From: an uncultured Bacteroidia bacterium
GTDB taxonomy: Bacteria; Bacteroidota; Bacteroidia; Bacteroidales; F082
Direction of reading: 5' to 3'
Length of the DNA stretch: 38,695 nt
Assembly (NCBI GenBank): GCA_902802535.1
Contig: CADCML010000026.1
Span: forward strand, 1-38,695
The position numbers and the translations under genes were made by a program. This document shows positions 7,111 to 15,335 of this stretch, one piece after another (position 1 is the stretch's first letter; each line of letters starts with the position of its first letter). The notes beneath the pieces are model-generated. The model was not told the origin of the DNA. It did no database searches and worked only from the letters and a program-made list of their open reading frames with translations.

Positions 7111-8607
7111 ATGTTCAACAACACCTATTTTCCAAGTATGCTTCCTGCCGACGAGCTCGCGCAGTTGAAGTTCATCCCAACCTTCCCCGAGTTTGTCACC
7201 TGGATTGAGCAAAAATGGAGCGACCTGCCCTGCCTCTCCGATACGGTGAACACATTGAATTACAAGCAAGTGTGCGACATTGTCGCCCGCAAACGTGCCC
7301 TGCTCAATGACATGGGTCTGCAAAAAGGCGACAAAGTGGCCATCCTCGACAACACCACCATGGAGGCCGTTGAGATGTTCCTCGCCGTGACTTCGGCGGG
7401 CTTTGTGGCCATCAACCTGCCCTCGCAACTGCCGCCGCAAGCCGTTGTAGGCTGCTGCATGAAGTTTGGCGTGAAGGTCATAGCTTTCGGCAAGGACTTC
7501 GAGGAAACCGTAAAAGGCGTGCCCTGCAAAGCCATTGCCATCACCGACTGCGCCGACCATGCCGCTCCTGTGGCCACGGTCGACAAGAACGACCCTGCCG
7601 CTATCTTCTTCACCGGCGGCACTACAGGTGCGCCCAAGGGTGCCGTCCTTCCTCACCGTGCCTTGATGCGCGGCACGTTGAACGGCGTGTATGCTCCTGG
7701 TAGCCAACTCGGCCACCACCGTTACGCCTGCGTTCTGCCGTTGAGCCACGTGTTTGGCCTTGTCCGCAGCACCTTGTCCGTCTTGATGGAAGGCGGTGCT
7801 TGGTTCTCTGCCGGCAACACCAAGGAAACCATCTCCAAATTCCCTGTCATTCGTCCTACCTGCCTTGTGGCTGTTCCGGGCATCTGCGAAATCCTTCTTG
7901 GCCTCGTCAAGATGTATGGCAAACCCTTCCTCGGCGGACAATTGGGCTTCATCATATCAGGCGCAGCCAATGTGCCTCCGAAACTCATCGCTGAGTTCGA
8001 CGGACTTGGCATCCAGCTCTTTGAGGGTTATGGCATGACGGAAGGCGCCAACCTCACCACAGGCAACGTCGATGTCAAAGAGCATCCCACATCGGTCGGC
8101 AAGCTCTATCCTGAACAAGAAGCCAAGGTGGTCGACGGCGAGCTGTGGTATCGCGGCGACAACGTATTCCTCGGCTATTACGGTGAACCCGAAAAGACCG
8201 CCGAAACCCTGACCGAGGACGGTTGGGTGAAGACCGGCGACCTTGTCCGCTTCGATGAAGAAGGCTACATGTACATCGTGGGCCGCATCAAGAACCTCAT
8301 CATCCTCAGCAACGGCGAAAACATCAGCCCCGAAAGCATCGAGGAGCCGTTCTACAAGGATCCCAAGCTCCGCGACTGCCTCGTCAAGGAAGATGAAGTG
8401 GACGGTCGTCCCGTCATCGCCATCGAGATTCTGCCCCGCATGGAAGAGTTTGGCAACGGTCCGTGGGAAGAGGTGGAAGCCTACTTCAAGGATTTGGTCG
8501 GCAAGGTCAACGCCGAGCTGCCCACGACTCACCAGGTGAGCAAAATCACCGTGCGCAAAGAAGACTTCAAGCGTACTGGTGCCATGAAAGTTTCAAGAAA
8601 CCAATAA
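7111..8607 (+). CDS. AMP-dependent acyl-CoA/acyl-ACP synthetase
   Basis: This 498-residue protein belongs to the ANL adenylate-forming family. Motifs in order: the phosphate-binding loop FTGGTTGAPKGAVLPHRA (about 168-185), FEGYGMTEG (about 306), YRGDNVFLGYYGEP, TGDLVRFDEEG (about 379) and the hinge GRIKNLIILSNGENISPESIE. The catalytic Lys is expected near the C-terminus, in FKRTGAMKVSRNQ. Such enzymes activate a fatty acid with ATP and load it on CoA or a carrier protein. An acyl carrier protein begins three bases after its stop, so loading onto that dedicated carrier is the likely job. The third gene is a YghO-like acyltransferase. An alternative is an ordinary long-chain acyl-CoA ligase. 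Confidence 0.88.
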   Translation: MFNNTYFPSMLPADELAQLKFIPTFPEFVTWIEQKWSDLPCLSDTVNTLNYKQVCDIVARKRALLNDMGLQKGDKVAILDNTTMEAVEMFLAVTSAGFVAINLPSQLPPQAVVGCCMKFGVKVIAFGKDFEETVKGVPCKAIAITDCADHAAPVATVDKNDPAAIFFTGGTTGAPKGAVLPHRALMRGTLNGVYAPGSQLGHHRYACVLPLSHVFGLVRSTLSVLMEGGAWFSAGNTKETISKFPVIRPTCLVAVPGICEILLGLVKMYGKPFLGGQLGFIISGAANVPPKLIAEFDGLGIQLFEGYGMTEGANLTTGNVDVKEHPTSVGKLYPEQEAKVVDGELWYRGDNVFLGYYGEPEKTAETLTEDGWVKTGDLVRFDEEGYMYIVGRIKNLIILSNGENISPESIEEPFYKDPKLRDCLVKEDEVDGRPVIAIEILPRMEEFGNGPWEEVEAYFKDLVGKVNAELPTTHQVSKITVRKEDFKRTGAMKVSRNQ

Positions 8608-8610
8608 ATT

Positions 8611-8853
8611 ATGGAAAGAGAAAAGATTTTTGAGGAGCTGAAGGATATACTGAAAGTCATCAAGCCCTCCGCCGACTTCACTAAAATCGACGAAAACTCG
8701 CAGCTCGTTCGCGACACTGGTCTTGATTCACTGACCATCCTGCTGCTCAGTCTTGCCATCGAAAACAAGTTCGGGTTCAAGTTTGAAGGCACCCCGAAAT
8801 TCATCACCGTCGGCGAAGTGATTGACTATATCAGCGAACACTCAACACTTTAA
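8611..8853 (+). CDS. Acyl carrier protein (dedicated, not AcpP)
   Basis: The 80-residue four-helix carrier protein has the phosphopantetheine attachment motif DTGLDSLTILLL; Ser40 carries the arm. It is acidic and has the family's length, but it differs from housekeeping AcpP (DSLD replaced by LDSLT, and a basic FKFEGTPKF stretch), so it is likely a specialist carrier. It lies three bases downstream of the acyl-activating ligase and four bases upstream of the YghO-like acyltransferase, which is the usual tight spacing of an operon. I infer that it shuttles an acyl chain from the ligase to the acyltransferase. Confidence 0.9.
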   Translation: MEREKIFEELKDILKVIKPSADFTKIDENSQLVRDTGLDSLTILLLSLAIENKFGFKFEGTPKFITVGEVIDYISEHSTL

Positions 8854-8856
8854 ACC

Positions 8857-9972
8857 ATGAGCATCAGAATCGAAAAGGTGGAAAGCCGCAAGCAACTGAA
8901 ACAGTTTGTGGCTTTCCCCCTCAAACTTTACAAGGATTGCGAGAATTGGGTGCCTGCCCTTGAGGGCGACGAATTCGACACCTTCAACCCTGAGAAAAAC
9001 GGGGCTTACGACTTCTGCGAGGCCGATTGCTTCTTGGCCTTCAGAGGCGATGAGATTGTGGGGCGCGTGGCCGCCATCATCAACCACAAGGCCGACGACG
9101 CGAAACAACTCGTCCGCTTCGGCTGGCTCGACTTCGTCGAGGATAAGGAGGTGCTTCGCGCACTCATCGATGCCGTAGCCGATTGGGGCAAACAGCACGG
9201 ACGCACCGAGATGAGAGGTCCTTGGGGCTTCACCGACATGGACAAGGAAGGTCTGTTGGTGGAAGGCTTCGAGCACCTCAGCCCGTTCACCTGCCTTTAC
9301 AATTACCCATATTACGGCAACATGTTGGAACAGCTTGGCTTCACGAAAGACGTCGACTGGACCCAGAGGACGCTTGAAGTGAGTAAAGAACTGCCACCAA
9401 TGTTCAAATTCGTCAACCTGATTGAGGAGCGGTTCAAAGTCCATGTGGTAAAACCACATAGCATGAAAGACATGGCCAAGCGTTACGGATTGGAGATTTT
9501 CCACATGTACAACGAGGCCTTCGCACCTTTGCACGGTTTCTCGCCCTTGACGGACAAGCAGATAGATGCCTACCTGAAGACCTACGTCCCCATCCTTGAC
9601 AAGGACTTTGTGGCCGTGGCCGTCAATGATGACGACCAGCCCATAGGTTTCCTTTTCTGCGTGCCATCGCTCGCCAAAGCGGTGAAGAAAGGCAACGGTC
9701 GCCTGTTCCCCTTCGGTTTCCTGCACATCTTGAAGGCCTTGAAGAAAAACGACACCTTGGAAGCTCTGATTATGGGCGTTTTGCCTAAGTATCAGCAATG
9801 TGGAATACCGGTTTTGCTCTTCAAGTACCTGCACGAAAACTGCATCAAGCGTGGCATCAATACCATCATCATGAACCCGCAGTTGGAGGAAAACTACAAG
9901 GTACAGTCCCTCTTCGGCGACTACAAGACCGAGCCTTTCATGCGGCGCCGGGCTTATAAAAAAGCTATTTGA
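8857..9972 (+). CDS. YghO-like GNAT-fold acyltransferase, candidate N-acyltransferase of lipid synthesis
   Basis: The 371-residue protein starts MSIRIEKVESRKQLKQFVAF, then FPLKLYKDCENWVPAL, EADCFLAFRGDEIVGRVAAI, MRGPWGFTDMDKEGLLVEGF and YNYPYYGNMLEQLGF. This order is typical of the large GNAT-like family that includes E. coli YghO and the Gram-negative bacterial ceramide synthase (bCerS) described in Caulobacter. In Caulobacter the ceramide genes also include a dedicated ACP and acyl-ACP synthetase, as here. That pairing makes N-acylation of an amino lipid (sphingoid base or aminolipid) a reasonable inference. No serine palmitoyltransferase or ceramide reductase is in the window, so the substrate is not shown. 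It is the last gene of the operon; the stop faces that of the P-type ATPase five bases away. Confidence 0.75.
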   Translation: MSIRIEKVESRKQLKQFVAFPLKLYKDCENWVPALEGDEFDTFNPEKNGAYDFCEADCFLAFRGDEIVGRVAAIINHKADDAKQLVRFGWLDFVEDKEVLRALIDAVADWGKQHGRTEMRGPWGFTDMDKEGLLVEGFEHLSPFTCLYNYPYYGNMLEQLGFTKDVDWTQRTLEVSKELPPMFKFVNLIEERFKVHVVKPHSMKDMAKRYGLEIFHMYNEAFAPLHGFSPLTDKQIDAYLKTYVPILDKDFVAVAVNDDDQPIGFLFCVPSLAKAVKKGNGRLFPFGFLHILKALKKNDTLEALIMGVLPKYQQCGIPVLLFKYLHENCIKRGINTIIMNPQLEENYKVQSLFGDYKTEPFMRRRAYKKAI

Positions 9973-9977
9973 CCTTT

Positions 9978-12203
9978 TTATTGCTTCACCTGCAATGCCC
10001 GCATGGCGTTCAACACGGCCAAGACCGTGACACCCACATCGGCAAAGACGGCCATCCACATCGTGGCCACGCCGAAGGCAGCCAAAATCAGCACCGCGAC
10101 CTTCACACCGATGGCAAACCCGACATTCTGCTTGGCGATGCGCAACGTGCGCCGCGCTATCCTAATGGCAAGGGCAATTTTTGAGGGTTTGTCGTCCATC
10201 AGCACCACATCGGCGGCTTCGATGGCCGCGTCGCTACCCAATCCACCCATGGCGATACCCACATCGGCACGAGCCAACACAGGCGCATCGTTGATGCCGT
10301 CGCCCACGAAGGCCAGTTTAGAGTTGAGAGTTGAGAGTTTAGAGAATTCGTCCAAATAGGTCACCTTGTCGGCGGGCAGCAATTCGGCGTGGTATTCGTC
10401 AAGGCCGAGTTGTCGGGCCACATCCGCAGCCACGGCCTCACGGTCGCCGGTGAGCATCACAGTGCGGCTCACGCCCAAGGATTTCAAGGCTGCAATGGCC
10501 TCCGTGCTGTCGTCCTTGATTTTGTCGTTGATGACAATATGACCCGCATATTCCCCGTCGATGGCGACATGGATAATCGTGCCGACATGCTCGCAGTCGT
10601 GCCACTTCGCGCCAATGGCTTCCATCATCTTCGTGTTGCCCACACAAACGATTGAGCCTTCCACATTGGCCTTAATTCCTTGGCCTGCAACTTCTTCCAC
10701 TTCACTTACTTGACAGCCGTCGGTGGCTTCGTCGGGAAAAGCGTCGCGCAAGGCCGCCCCGATGGGATGGGTGGAGTAATGCTCTACGTGAGCGGCTAGA
10801 TGGAGGAGTTTTGAGTTGAGAGTTGAGAGTTGAGAGTTTAGAGTAGTTGAGAGTTTAGAGTTTAGAGTTGTTGAGAGCTTAGAGTTTAGAGTTGTTGAGA
10901 GTTGAGAATTGTTGAGTGTAGAGGGTGAAGTGTGGAGTGTAGAGTGTGGAGTATAAAGGGTGGTGTTTGGAGTGTTTGAGGAATCTGCGATTTCGGTCTT
11001 ACAATCTGATTGTCCTGAATGGATTGCCGTAACCGCAAATTGCCCATGAGTAAGCGTGCCCGTCTTGTCGAAAACCACGGTGCTGACCTTGGCCAACACA
11101 TCCATGTAATTGGACCCTTTGATGAGGATGCCTTTGCGCGAGGCACCGCCAATGCCGCCAAAAAAGGTGAGCGGCACGCTGATGACCAAGGCGCAGGGGC
11201 AGGACACCACGAGAAACATCAGGGCGCGGTAGAGCCAAGTTGAGAATTGACAGTTGGGAGTTAGGAGTTGGGAGTTGGGAGTTGTAAGTGACAGAATAAG
11301 CGGGGGTAACAGGGCCAAGGCGATGGCAGCAAAGACCACCACAGGCGTATAGATGCGGGCGAACTTGGTGATGAAAGCCTCGCTCTTCGACTTGCTTTCG
11401 GTGGCGTTCTCCACCAAATTGATGATCTTGGAGACGGTGCTTTCGCCAAAGCTCTTGGTCGTGCGCACCTTGACAACGCCCGAAAGGTTGACGCAACCCG
11501 AAATGACCTCGTCGCCTTCGGCCACCTCGCGGGGAAGGCTCTCACCCGTCAGGGCGACGGTGTTCAAGGCGGTGTTGCCTTCGATGACGACACCGTCCAA
11601 CGGCACCTTCTCGCCAGGACGGACAATGATGGTCTCCCCTATCTTGACTTCTTCAGGATTAACGCTTTCCCATCGACCGTCACGCTCCACGTTGGCCGTG
11701 TCGGGGCGAATGTCCATGAGGTGGGCGATACTGTCGCGGCTGCGGCCTTCGGCGTAGGCCTCAAACAGCTCCCCAACTTGGAAAAACAGCATGACGAAGA
11801 CCGCCTCGGGAAACTGCGTCTCGGCTCCGGGCAGGAACCCGATGCAGAGTGCCCCGATGGTGGCGACAGACATAAGGAAATGCTCGTTGAAGGCCTCGCC
11901 GTGCGCCAAGCCCTCGGCGGCTTCCTTCAAGGTGTCGAAGCCGATGAGCAGATAAGGGACGAGATAAACCAAAAGCAGCTGCCAAGTGGTCAGATGGCAG
12001 CGTTTTTCGATGACGACAGCCGCCACAAGCAAAACCACTGTGGCAGCAATCTTGACGATTTGGCCTTTCAGGGAGCCTTCGTGCTCGTGGTGATGCTCAT
12101 GATGATGCTCGTGATGATGTTCATGATGATGTTCGTGACCGTGATGGTGCTCGTGTTCGCAGCACTCGTGGTCGTGGTGTTCGTGTTGATGAATGTGTGC
12201 CAT
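9978..12203 (-). CDS. Heavy-metal P1B-type ATPase with His-rich N-terminus and repeat-derived insertions
   Basis: The 741-residue metal pump has an N-terminal tail very rich in His (residues 4-41, repeated HEHHH) in place of a CxxC metal-binding domain. Motifs: LTGES (218-222), SCPCALV (334-340, the transmembrane CPC metal site), DKTGT (379-383, phosphorylated Asp), THP (478-480) and GDGIND (634-639). The CPC site plus His tail suggests Zn2+/Cd2+/Pb2+-type export (ZntA-like), though a divalent metal of another kind is possible. Three stretches are made of TLNSQLST-like peptide: residues about 305-319, 397-465 and 621-629. They are encoded by heptamer repeats, always in frame, and make the protein about 90 residues longer than usual. 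It is the last gene of a minus-strand metal/heme group. Confidence 0.9.
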   Translation of the reverse strand: MAHIHQHEHHDHECCEHEHHHGHEHHHEHHHEHHHEHHHEHEGSLKGQIVKIAATVVLLVAAVVIEKRCHLTTWQLLLVYLVPYLLIGFDTLKEAAEGLAHGEAFNEHFLMSVATIGALCIGFLPGAETQFPEAVFVMLFFQVGELFEAYAEGRSRDSIAHLMDIRPDTANVERDGRWESVNPEEVKIGETIIVRPGEKVPLDGVVIEGNTALNTVALTGESLPREVAEGDEVISGCVNLSGVVKVRTTKSFGESTVSKIINLVENATESKSKSEAFITKFARIYTPVVVFAAIALALLPPLILSLTTPNSQLLTPNCQFSTWLYRALMFLVVSCPCALVISVPLTFFGGIGGASRKGILIKGSNYMDVLAKVSTVVFDKTGTLTHGQFAVTAIHSGQSDCKTEIADSSNTPNTTLYTPHSTLHTSPSTLNNSQLSTTLNSKLSTTLNSKLSTTLNSQLSTLNSKLLHLAAHVEHYSTHPIGAALRDAFPDEATDGCQVSEVEEVAGQGIKANVEGSIVCVGNTKMMEAIGAKWHDCEHVGTIIHVAIDGEYAGHIVINDKIKDDSTEAIAALKSLGVSRTVMLTGDREAVAADVARQLGLDEYHAELLPADKVTYLDEFSKLSTLNSKLAFVGDGINDAPVLARADVGIAMGGLGSDAAIEAADVVLMDDKPSKIALAIRIARRTLRIAKQNVGFAIGVKVAVLILAAFGVATMWMAVFADVGVTVLAVLNAMRALQVKQ
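10317..10343. repeat. Short GAGTTGA-type heptamer repeat in the ATPase gene (site 3)
   Basis: GTTTAGAGTTGAGAGTTGAG and following bases are heptamer-like units. They encode SKLSTLNSKL just before the AFVGDGIND motif of the P-type ATPase and keep its frame open. Confidence 0.8.
10809..10991. repeat. Degenerate heptamer repeat array in the ATPase gene (site 2, largest)
   Basis: The array is built of GAGTTGA/GAGTTTA and, further on, GTGTAGA-type units over about 180 bases. It codes on the minus strand for repeated TTLNSKLS and TLYTPHSTLHTSP peptide between the DKTGT and HP motifs, in the nucleotide-binding domain. The unit is seven bases, so three units add seven codons without a frame change. 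Confidence 0.85.
11247..11291. repeat. GAGTTGG heptamer repeat in the ATPase gene (site 1)
   Basis: About six GAGTTGG/GAGTTAG-like heptamers encode TTPNSQLLTPNCQ. They fall between two membrane helices just before FSTWLYRAL and the CPC helix, in a loop predicted to be outside the membrane. Confidence 0.85.
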
Positions 12204-12242
12204 ATCTTTTCAGTTTTTACGCTGCAAAGAAACGGCAAAAGT

Positions 12243-12261
12243 TTTGCAACCGAGTTGCAAA
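12243..12261. promoter_or_regulatory. Palindrome upstream of the P-type ATPase, candidate operator
   Basis: TTTGCAA (12243-12249), CCGAG, TTGCAAA (12255-12261) is a perfect 7-base inverted repeat about 40-58 bases before the ATPase ATG, where its promoter should lie. Size and position fit a binding site for a dimeric metal-responsive repressor, but no regulator gene is next to it. The rest of the gap 12204-12335 shows nothing else that I recognise. Confidence 0.4.
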
Positions 12262-12335
12262 GTTTGCCTCACCAACGAAGCATCGTGGAGCAAAACAAAA
12301 ACTTTTGCGAGGAAATTCGGGACGGCGACGACACG

Positions 12336-13544
12336 TCAATTATACGCGTGTACTCCGCCCAAAAGCAGGTTCACGCCGAAATAGGTGAAGGCCACGCTGA
12401 GGAAGGCAAGGATGCCGTAAATATGGAAAAACAAGGGTTTTTGGAATGATTTCCAAAGCTTTTCGTGCAAGGGCGCGGCATAGATGAGCAGGGTGATGAG
12501 TGCCCACACCTCTTTCGGGTCCCACGACCAATAATTGCCCCACGAAACGTTGGCCCAAATGGCACCGATGAAAATGCCAATGGCGAGCAAAGCCACGGCG
12601 GGATAGAGCATCGCCATGCTGAGGCTTTTCAAACGCTCCATACGCGCCAGGTTTTTCGGTCGGATGAGGGCGATGACACCCACCACCAAAATGCCAAGCA
12701 ACAGCGCATAAGCCGTAACAATGGTAGAGATGTGAAGACTGAAGAATGGCGACCGCAACACGGGAAGCAAAGGATGGGTGAGCATCCTGATGTAGAGCAC
12801 CACCAACAGAACGACGAGCACCGACAGCCATGAAATGGTGATGACACGCGAAGATTGGCGGCTTATGGATTGCTTCGTCGTTCCTCCTCGCAATGACGGA
12901 CGCGCCACCAATGCCACGAGGGAGAGGAAAAGCAGTGCATAACCCGTGTAGGTCACCCCGATACCCCAAGGGTCGCGGGCGACATCGAGGATGGAGTTGC
13001 CTTTGTCGTCGTAGTCGCTTTGGTAAAATCGATAGTGCTTATGTTTCAGGATGTTGTTCATGGAAATGACCACGTCTTTCTGGGTTTGGCCGTCGCTGAG
13101 CCTGAGATAACTCACATAGTCCTTCGGCTTGCTGCTGTTGGGGTAGGTCTCGATTTCGAAACGGTCCAAAGTGAGGCTGAAAGGCAGGGCTTCTTTCGTT
13201 ATTTCGCCGTGCTCGTTGATGAAAAAGTGGCTGTTGGGGCGGTTGGGTTCGAGTTTCATCCGTCCGTGCTGCCCCGTGAGCATGGTGAGCAAGGCGCCCA
13301 AAAGGATAAACAGGATGGACAGATGCAAGGTGCCAACGGCCAACTGTTTCCACATTTTGCCTTTCACCGCCATATAGACGATGAGCAAGGCCACCAAAGC
13401 CCAAAGCGCGACGAACCACCATGCGCCATAGACATGGATTCGGGCAAAGTCGGAGCCGTGGAGTTTCTCGACGATGGTGCCTGCGGCGAGGACGGCGATG
13501 AGAGTGATAACCAGGACGGAGGTGATATGGCGTAATTGTTTCAT
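12336..13544 (-). CDS. Cytochrome c assembly protein (ResB/CcsA-type, heme handling)
   Basis: I choose the ATG at 13544, giving 402 residues; a TTG four codons upstream is the only longer option. N-terminal helices and a soluble ResB-like part (residues 90-195) are followed by a CcsA/ResC-like membrane part with the tryptophan-rich heme motif WGNYWSWDPKEVWALITLL near residue 345. Such proteins deliver heme across the membrane for attachment to CxxCH. It lies downstream of a di-heme protein with CIACH and CAYCH, a probable client. At about residues 216-232 the peptide SLRGGTTKQSISRQSS is encoded by a dispersed repeat inserted in frame in a loop. A TATTTTTG element (13554-13561) sits only nine bases before the ATG, so any transcript from it would be nearly leaderless. 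Confidence 0.85.
   Translation of the reverse strand: MKQLRHITSVLVITLIAVLAAGTIVEKLHGSDFARIHVYGAWWFVALWALVALLIVYMAVKGKMWKQLAVGTLHLSILFILLGALLTMLTGQHGRMKLEPNRPNSHFFINEHGEITKEALPFSLTLDRFEIETYPNSSKPKDYVSYLRLSDGQTQKDVVISMNNILKHKHYRFYQSDYDDKGNSILDVARDPWGIGVTYTGYALLFLSLVALVARPSLRGGTTKQSISRQSSRVITISWLSVLVVLLVVLYIRMLTHPLLPVLRSPFFSLHISTIVTAYALLLGILVVGVIALIRPKNLARMERLKSLSMAMLYPAVALLAIGIFIGAIWANVSWGNYWSWDPKEVWALITLLIYAAPLHEKLWKSFQKPLFFHIYGILAFLSVAFTYFGVNLLLGGVHAYN
12868..12897. repeat. Half copy of the CATTGCGAGG repeat inside the cytochrome c assembly gene
   Basis: GATTGCTTCGTCGTTCC...CAATGAC matches the right arm of the repeat at 5564-5593. It is read through on the minus strand as SLRGGTTKQSI. Confidence 0.85.
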
Positions 13545-13565
13545 AATGAATTGCAAAAATAGGAA

Positions 13566-13601
13566 ATTTGTAGAGACGTGCCATAGCGCGTCCCTACAAA
13601 T
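13566..13601. repeat. Dispersed palindrome (TAGAGACG...CGTCCCTA family)
   Basis: Arms ATTTGTAGAGACG (13566-13578) and CGTCCCTACAAAT (13589-13601) have one mismatch. This is a widespread extragenic palindrome in bacteria. It fills the gap between the di-heme gene and the cytochrome c assembly gene and could act as a weak transcript end or mRNA stabiliser. Confidence 0.7.
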
Positions 13602-13607
13602 AGGTAT

Positions 13608-15203
13608 TTAAATCGCATCAATGAATTTCACCACGGCGTCGCGGTCTTTCTTGGGAAGTTCGCGGAATTTCTCCACTGAGTAGCGGGCGTCGCTTTGGAT
13701 GTTGCCGTGCCACATGATGGCTTCGATGACAGTTTGGGCGCGACAGTCGTGCAAGCGGTCGCTGCGGCCAGTGCAGACGGCAGACAAGCCACGACCCCAA
13801 AGCGGAGTGGTGCGGCACCAGCCCGTGCGGATGTCGTTCTCCATGTGGAGTTTGTGCTGGATGTAGTCGCTGTAAGGCCAAATCTTCTGGTGGGGATAAC
13901 GCGGCAGACGCGGGTCGCTGTCGGCGAAGAAGCCTGCGGGGTCGGTGAAGTTGTCGTCGCCGGTCTGCCATGAAGGACGGTGGCAATAGGCGCAGCCCAT
14001 ATTGTTAAAGAGTTCCTTGCCACGTTGCACATCGGGGTCGTCCAGGTTGCGGGCGGCGGGAACAGCCAAGCCACGGTGCCACACCATGAAGTTGACGTAG
14101 TCCTCGTCCTTCATCTCGGGCGTTTTCAGCGACTCGGGAATTTGGTCGTTCATCATCAGGTAGTTGTAGATGTCGGTTTCCACATTGCCCGTGAGGTTGT
14201 ATTGCGGAAAATAGTTGTAGAACTCGGCCTGCACATCGGGGTCTTGGGAGGCTTTGGTGGCGTAGGCGGCAGTCATGTAGTGGCCCATTTTGGTGCGGTG
14301 CGTCACGTTGGTGATGTTCCAGATGGCGTTGGCGCCCGGGGCATCCTGCAAGGGGCCGCGTGTGAGGGCGTAGGTGTATTTCTTGGGATGCGTTGTGTTG
14401 CCGTACAATCCCGTGGGAGCCCAGTCGGAGCCGGCCCATATCGCGGGATTGAGGCCGTTTTGCATGTAACCGTCGTCGGATTCCTTTTGGTATTGTGCCT
14501 TCAGCGAGTCGTCGGGAATGGCATCAATCAAACCCGTGCCATAAATGCCGATGGTCGATTCCAGACGGCAGACGAAATCGCTGTAAGGGATGGGATTGCC
14601 ACCCACTTCGAGCGGAACGTAGAAGGCTTCTTCGGGGATGTAAACTTCGGGATAAGTAAGACTATAACGCTCGCCGTCAGGGAATTGGTTGCCCCACTCG
14701 TCCACATAACTCAACCAGTTGATTTGGATTTGGGTTTCGTCCAAAGGAGCCTTGAAAGGTGCGACGGCCTTGGTTTGGGGCATTCCCGTGTAGGAGCTCA
14801 AATAGGTGTCGTTACGGTCGGTGAAGACGAGCAGGTAGCCGTTGCCCCAGTCGTCGGCACGGTAGCGGTTCATCCTCATGCCGTGGCCATAGCCAGGATG
14901 GCAGGCGATGCAGCTGCTGCGGATGTAAAGCGGTCCGAGGCCGTTGAAAGGCGGATTGTTTTGCGTGTAGGTGCGTTCAAAGAAGTATTCTCCGTACTTG
15001 AACGCTGAGGTCAAACCGGCCTGCTCCACGGAGGGCGTGGGGTCTTCGTAAGCCGATTGTGAGCTGTTGAAGGTGGTGCCCAATACGCCGCCAGCGTAGG
15101 TTTCCTCGCTGACGACCGTCGGAATGGGGTCGTTGGGTTTGCAGGCGAACATGAACATAAGGCCTGCAAGGGCAATGATTCCTAAGTGTTTGTGATTAAT
15201 CAT
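13608..15203 (-). CDS. Di-heme oxidoreductase-like lipoprotein (DHOR/DUF1111 family)
   Basis: The 531-residue protein begins with a lipoprotein signal (LMFMFACK, Cys21). It carries two c-type heme sites: SSCIACHPGYG in the N-terminal third and GCAYCHRPSW in the C-terminal third. The segments TPLWGRGLSAVCTGRSDRL and AIMWHG are typical of the di-heme family once called thiol oxidoreductase. Proteins of this family are repeatedly found beside imelysins in metal-uptake operons and may change the redox state of iron or another metal at the cell surface; that role is inferred from context. Upstream is the imelysin gene; downstream is the heme-delivery protein needed to mature it. Confidence 0.88.
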   Translation of the reverse strand: MINHKHLGIIALAGLMFMFACKPNDPIPTVVSEETYAGGVLGTTFNSSQSAYEDPTPSVEQAGLTSAFKYGEYFFERTYTQNNPPFNGLGPLYIRSSCIACHPGYGHGMRMNRYRADDWGNGYLLVFTDRNDTYLSSYTGMPQTKAVAPFKAPLDETQIQINWLSYVDEWGNQFPDGERYSLTYPEVYIPEEAFYVPLEVGGNPIPYSDFVCRLESTIGIYGTGLIDAIPDDSLKAQYQKESDDGYMQNGLNPAIWAGSDWAPTGLYGNTTHPKKYTYALTRGPLQDAPGANAIWNITNVTHRTKMGHYMTAAYATKASQDPDVQAEFYNYFPQYNLTGNVETDIYNYLMMNDQIPESLKTPEMKDEDYVNFMVWHRGLAVPAARNLDDPDVQRGKELFNNMGCAYCHRPSWQTGDDNFTDPAGFFADSDPRLPRYPHQKIWPYSDYIQHKLHMENDIRTGWCRTTPLWGRGLSAVCTGRSDRLHDCRAQTVIEAIMWHGNIQSDARYSVEKFRELPKKDRDAVVKFIDAI

Positions 15204-15240
15204 GGTATTTGTTTTTATAACTGTTCTTGTTTTATTTGCC

Positions 15241-15330
15241 GCTTTGCGTCATTGCGAGCGGAGCGAAGCAATCCAGCGAATATACTTTGTTGTCTGGACT
15301 GCTTCGTTCCTCGCAGTGACGCGAAGCAGT
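15241..15330. repeat. Dispersed palindromic repeat (CATTGCGAGC family), full copy
   Basis: GCTTTGCGTCATTGCGAGCG (from 15241) and the inverted arm around CGTTCCTCGCAGTGACGCGA fill the 132-base gap between the imelysin and di-heme genes. It is related to the copies at 5510-5595 and 12868-12897. Confidence 0.8.
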
Positions 15331-15335
15331 CGTTA

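Noticed and set aside
8842-10059. Minus-strand 405-codon frame opposite the YghO-like gene
   Set aside because: It is the reverse of a well-supported coding sequence with conserved motifs and has no recognisable domain or ribosome binding site.
11721-12449. Plus-strand 242-codon frame with Met/Val-rich stretches
   Set aside because: It is the antisense of the His-rich repeat codons of the ATPase and crosses into the next gene's end.
13980-15008. Long plus-strand frame of 342 codons over the di-heme gene
   Set aside because: It is antisense to a gene with a lipobox and two CxxCH heme sites; the antisense protein has no motif, and open frames on the opposite strand are common at this codon use.
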